This document shows positions 18,796 through 21,546 of a DNA stretch of 21,546 bases, piece after piece; positions within the stretch are counted from its first letter, which is position 1; each line of letters starts with the position of its first letter. The stretch comes from Pelargonium cotyledonis (Eukaryota; Streptophyta; Magnoliopsida; Geraniales; Geraniaceae). Location of the stretch: NCBI GenBank assembly GCA_036897625.1, contig JAYMTA010001142.1:1-21546 (forward strand), in the 5' to 3' direction. A model generated the notes under the pieces. The model had not been told where the DNA came from and did no database searches. It saw only the letters and a list, made by a program, of their open reading frames with translations. The position numbers and the translations under genes are program-made.

Positions 18796-21546
18796 TTAGT
18801 CCATGAAAGAAACAAGTTGGATTTTCTTGGGAAGACTTGAACCCATGTATCCATCCCACAACACCCCCTCCCCTTCTTTACCTTTACCCCCAAAACAAAC
18901 CCTAATTTTTAAACCTATACCTTCCTCCTTTTCCTTATCCTTCCCCCCAATTTCTACCCTTTTCAAGCTCGTTTGAAAAACGTCTTTTAGCCACTTCTCA
19001 AACGAGCTGTTCACAAATGTCCCAAACCCTCCTATTATCTCCCCCACCACCCTCTCCTCCACGCTAAACCTAACCCTATTTTCTTGCCCCCAAAACACCT
19101 CCTCAAAGCATCCCCTCATCCTCTCCACCACCCCCTCTCGAGTCTCTCCGTCCCCGCCCGCCTCCCCGTTGAACACAAACCGCCTCTCGATCGACTCGAG
19201 GCACCCGCGAGCCACGCGAGGACCCCTTTCCCCCGCCTGCTCGGTGCCTCCCCTGTCTCTCCGGTCAAGTCGCTCGAGATAGGACTCACTTCCCCGCCCG
19301 CTCTCTCCTCCTCCTCCTCCTCCGCCAGAATGTTGAGGTCTAGTGTGTTGTAGCTTGGTTCATTCTTGATCACGCAACTTCTATAGTCCACTACACCCGT
19401 TCTTTGACTCTTTGATGCATTCTTGCCTGATAAGTCCAAGTCCCTCTCTGCTTTTCGCTTGTGATAGGACCCGAAACCGGCCGGAGATGATAGTATTGTT
19501 TCACTGACCTTGAGCTTCATCTGGATCACACAGTCTTGCTCCTTCCTCCAGTCTTCGCAGCCATTGTTGTCGCTTTTGGTCAGAACGAACACTGCTGGGC
19601 AGCTACTGCAAGTTCCAAACTTTCCGGTCTCGAATCCGTCGGCGAGAAATTTCAAGAACTGGGTATCGGCTAAATCCACATCTTCCACAAGTACCACAAG
19701 CTTCTCGTGGTTCCTCAATGCCCTTCCAAGAACTTCGGAGCTCGGGGTCGCCTCTGTCTCTCTCTTCCTCATGTTCATGTGGAGGACCAAATCAGGAGAT
19801 CCGCAGATTGATTCTGCAATGGCGTGAGCCAATCGTCTCTTCCCGATCCTGTCGTTTCCTTGAATCAGCATCCATTTCTCATTCCTGTTCGATTCGATAT
19901 CAATCAATGCCTCAACTATAGAACCAATTGTCTCTGATTGCCACGGGACGTTCTCTAGTAAAATCTTGAATATCCGATCACGGTCTTGCTGCATTGTACT
20001 CGTGCTACCAAAATCACAGTTTCCGAGTGCAAGAGTGACCCTCACCTCCTTGCATTGAGGACTGTTCTTGAGAGAATCCAAGCTGAGCTCTGCTGCCTGC
20101 TGATCGTGACCGAAATTGAAGTCGATGGTGCAAGATTGTTGCCTCCTGAAACGGGGCACCGAGTTGGAGCTCTGGTTCGGCTTCAATGGCGAGTCCACAA
20201 ACGAGATGGAGTTCGAGTTGGAGGTGTTCTTGGTAGGCCACCAAGGGTACGATGAATTGTACGAGTAGCTCTTCCCATACAAGCCCTGCTTATTGTGTGA
20301 AATAAACCTCTCTTGGTGGAGACCATGGCACAATCTGTTCCACTTCCTCTTCAGCTCGACCAAATCGTCCTGCACATTTTTAATCAACAACAATTGTAAT
20401 TAGAACAATAAATTCTTGATTGAAACCCAATATTGTAGCTTCAAATTTGTACACAATTAATTTGCACCTTTTGAGGATCATCCTGGTGCAGCCAGGAAGG
20501 CAAGAGCTTGTTCTGAGTTGATTTCAAGAGCTGCACTTCTTTGTCAAAGCTTGATTTACACTCTCCACACAGCTTAAAATCTTGTTCATCATCTTTAGCA
20601 AATGGCTTTGTCTCCAACCCCAACTTTGAATCATGAACACTACAAAATCATCACCAATTTTCAGTTATTTAATTATTGTAAAAATAAAAATAAAGGTAGC
20701 TAGGCACACAAGAAGAGACAAATAAGAGGCATATTCAAAAGGTCAAAAAAAATGTTCAAAAAAGCGAAAGCATGCTAAGCTAGCAACCAAGATTTTCCTG
20801 GAATTTATGAGACTCTCTTTTTGGATTTGGAAAAAAGAAAATTGTGGAAACGACAAGGAGCAAAATCAAAAGCAAAGCTTGCATATGCATGCTGGAATAA
20901 CTTTTATGTCTATCAATTTTCTGTAACTAGAAATCTGCAACAACAAAAAAAAGCTCAGTGGGTACCTATATATCCAGACAAATTTTTAGCTACAAAACAA
21001 CAACAAACTAGAGGACCACAGTGATTCATATATTTACATATCATTTCGTTAACATACAACTAAATAAACCTTCAAATTCAATTCAATCACATGCAACAAG
21101 TATATTTAGTTGACATATTAACGTACGAGACTCAAATAATTAGGTTAATTAATTACCTGGAATTTGCATGGAGGGACAAAGCAAGATCAGCTGAGGGAAC
21201 AGAAACAGCATGAAGAGACCATTGAAGGTCAAGAGAAGGTTGCTTTATTTGGGTCTTCATGTATGTCTGGTAGCTTGCTGTTCCCATCAACCACACCTTC
21301 TTGTTTCTATTGCTATTGTACTCCGTCATTAACCTTCCCACCTCCGCCACCAGGTGGTCCACCGGATTGTACTCTCCGGCCGATGTCCATGACTCTACTG
21401 TCCACTTCAAGTCTCCGGCGTATATGATGACTCCACCGCCACCGCCACCTTCTGCTGTGAGAGTGCAGTCCACTTTTCTTTTCAGTTCCGAGACGTTCAT
21501 GTCCACATCGGCTCTCTTCATGAACCTCATCACCACCGGCGTGAAC
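18796..21546 (-). CDS. SMXL4: SMAX1-LIKE protein of the SMXL4/5 clade, 3' part; last exon carries an apparent frameshift
   Basis: Exons on the minus strand: 21546-21157 (partial), 20639-20468, 20369-18796, separated by GT-AG introns of 517 and 98 bp. The first piece holds the family segment after the first ATPase-like region: VSELKRKVD, GVIIYAGDLKWTV, PVDHLVAEVGRL, KVWLMGTASYQTYM and LSLHANS. Exon 2 has LCGECKSSFDKEV. Exon 3 has DDLVELKRKWNRLCHGLH, RFRRQQSCTIDFNFG, a degenerate Walker A (GNDRIGKRR, about 19829-19878), LVVLVEDVDLADTQFLKFL, an EAR motif LDLNI (19329-19343), an acidic run, and the C-terminus SLPKKIQLVSFMD. SMXLs are ClpB-like nuclear repressors that recruit TOPLESS through the EAR motif. 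The position where SMXL6/7/8 and D53 carry RGKT reads NMRKRETE here, as in SMXL3/4/5, which act in phloem development and are not MAX2 targets. Exon 3 is 1574 nt, i.e. 3n+2, so one base is missing or two are extra. SMXL5 versus SMXL4 cannot be separated; the N-terminus is outside the window. Confidence 0.92.
19203..19255 (-). other. Frameshift interval inside the last SMXL exon
   Basis: Upstream of this interval the frame reading SPISSDLTGET is conserved; in that frame translation then runs into unrelated residues and stops at 19116. Downstream, the family sequence GCLESIERRFVFN through to SLPKKIQ lies in a different frame that continues to the stop at 18796. The interval holds minus-strand G5, A3 and G4 runs (about 19223-19236), so a lost or gained base in a homopolymer is the simplest cause. 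The roughly 139 codons after the shift are free of stops and well conserved, which favours a sequencing/assembly error or a very recent mutation over an old pseudogene. Confidence 0.85.
19304..19323 (-). repeat. In-frame GAG trinucleotide repeat coding for poly-glutamate
   Basis: On the minus strand a run of GAG codons follows the EAR motif and encodes the acidic stretch after LDLNILAE. Acidic residues at this site are usual in SMXL4/5-type proteins, but the pure codon run is slippage-prone. It lies only about 50-100 bp from the frameshift interval. Confidence 0.8.
20640..21156 (-). other. SMXL intron between the partial first exon and the next exon, 517 bp
   Basis: The donor reads CCAG|GTAATT at 21156 and the acceptor TTGTAG at 20640. 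Codon phase 2 is kept, giving LHANSSVHDSK across the junction as expected for SMXL. The interior is AT-rich with no recognisable element. The plus-strand frame at 20821-21024 is chance. Confidence 0.85.

Noticed and set aside
18796..19215. Separate 139-residue gene starting at a GTG
   Set aside because: The sequence is the C-terminal part of the SMXL family in the shifted frame. A GTG start is not expected in a plant nuclear gene.
19203..19255. Programmed ribosomal frameshift in SMXL
   Set aside because: No slippery heptamer plus downstream pseudoknot is evident, and the SMXL family is not known to use recoding. An error or mutation is simpler.
19084..20255. Plus-strand frames at 19084-19353, 19510-19827, 19718-19921 and 19986-20255
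   Set aside because: All are shadows opposite the conserved SMXL exon, which explains the low stop-codon density on this strand.
21164..21427. 87-codon plus-strand frame with a proline-rich end
   Set aside because: It is antisense to the SMXL exon. The prolines are the complement of glycine codons in the SMXL glycine run.

Overview
This is nuclear DNA from a flowering plant, most likely a eudicot. It is AT-rich, both genes are spliced with GT-AG introns, and the introns and spacer carry plant transposon debris: Stowaway-type MITEs, copia-like LTR ends, and tRNA-derived SINEs. The species cannot be fixed from the sequence alone.

Layout. Positions 1-1214 are the upstream flank and leader of the first gene. 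Positions 1215-15097 (+) hold a complete 21-exon gene for the plant CLEC16A-like protein TRANSPARENT TESTA 9 / GREEN FLUORESCENT SEED 9 (TT9/GFS9). The splice sites I assigned join into one open frame of 850 codons plus stop. The exons total only about 2.55 kb; most of the rest is intron, and introns 6, 10, 12, 13, 14 and 15 each exceed 1 kb. Introns 10, 13, 14, 15 and 19 contain recognisable insertions or repeats. Positions 15098-18795 are a convergent intergenic spacer with a minus-strand SINE at 18335-18599. Positions 18796-21546 (-) hold the last three exons of a SUPPRESSOR OF MAX2 1-LIKE gene of the SMXL4/5 clade. Its N-terminal part lies beyond the right edge.

The two genes meet tail to tail and are not functionally linked as far as the sequence shows. 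TT9 acts in membrane trafficking to the vacuole and in seed flavonoid accumulation. SMXL3/4/5-type proteins act in phloem formation.

The most notable observation is that the last SMXL exon needs a change of reading frame between about 19203 and 19255. Conserved family sequence lies in one frame before this interval and in another after it, with G-rich homopolymers in between. It is either a consensus/assembly error or a recent truncating mutation. I see no CRISPR array, no rRNA or functional tRNA gene, and no clearly new biological system. The other points of interest are structural: a 67-69 bp tandem unit shared by two TT9 introns, opposed copia-like termini in intron 15, a tiny retroposon with a perfect 14-bp target-site duplication in intron 14, and a splice donor fused to a TC microsatellite in intron 13.
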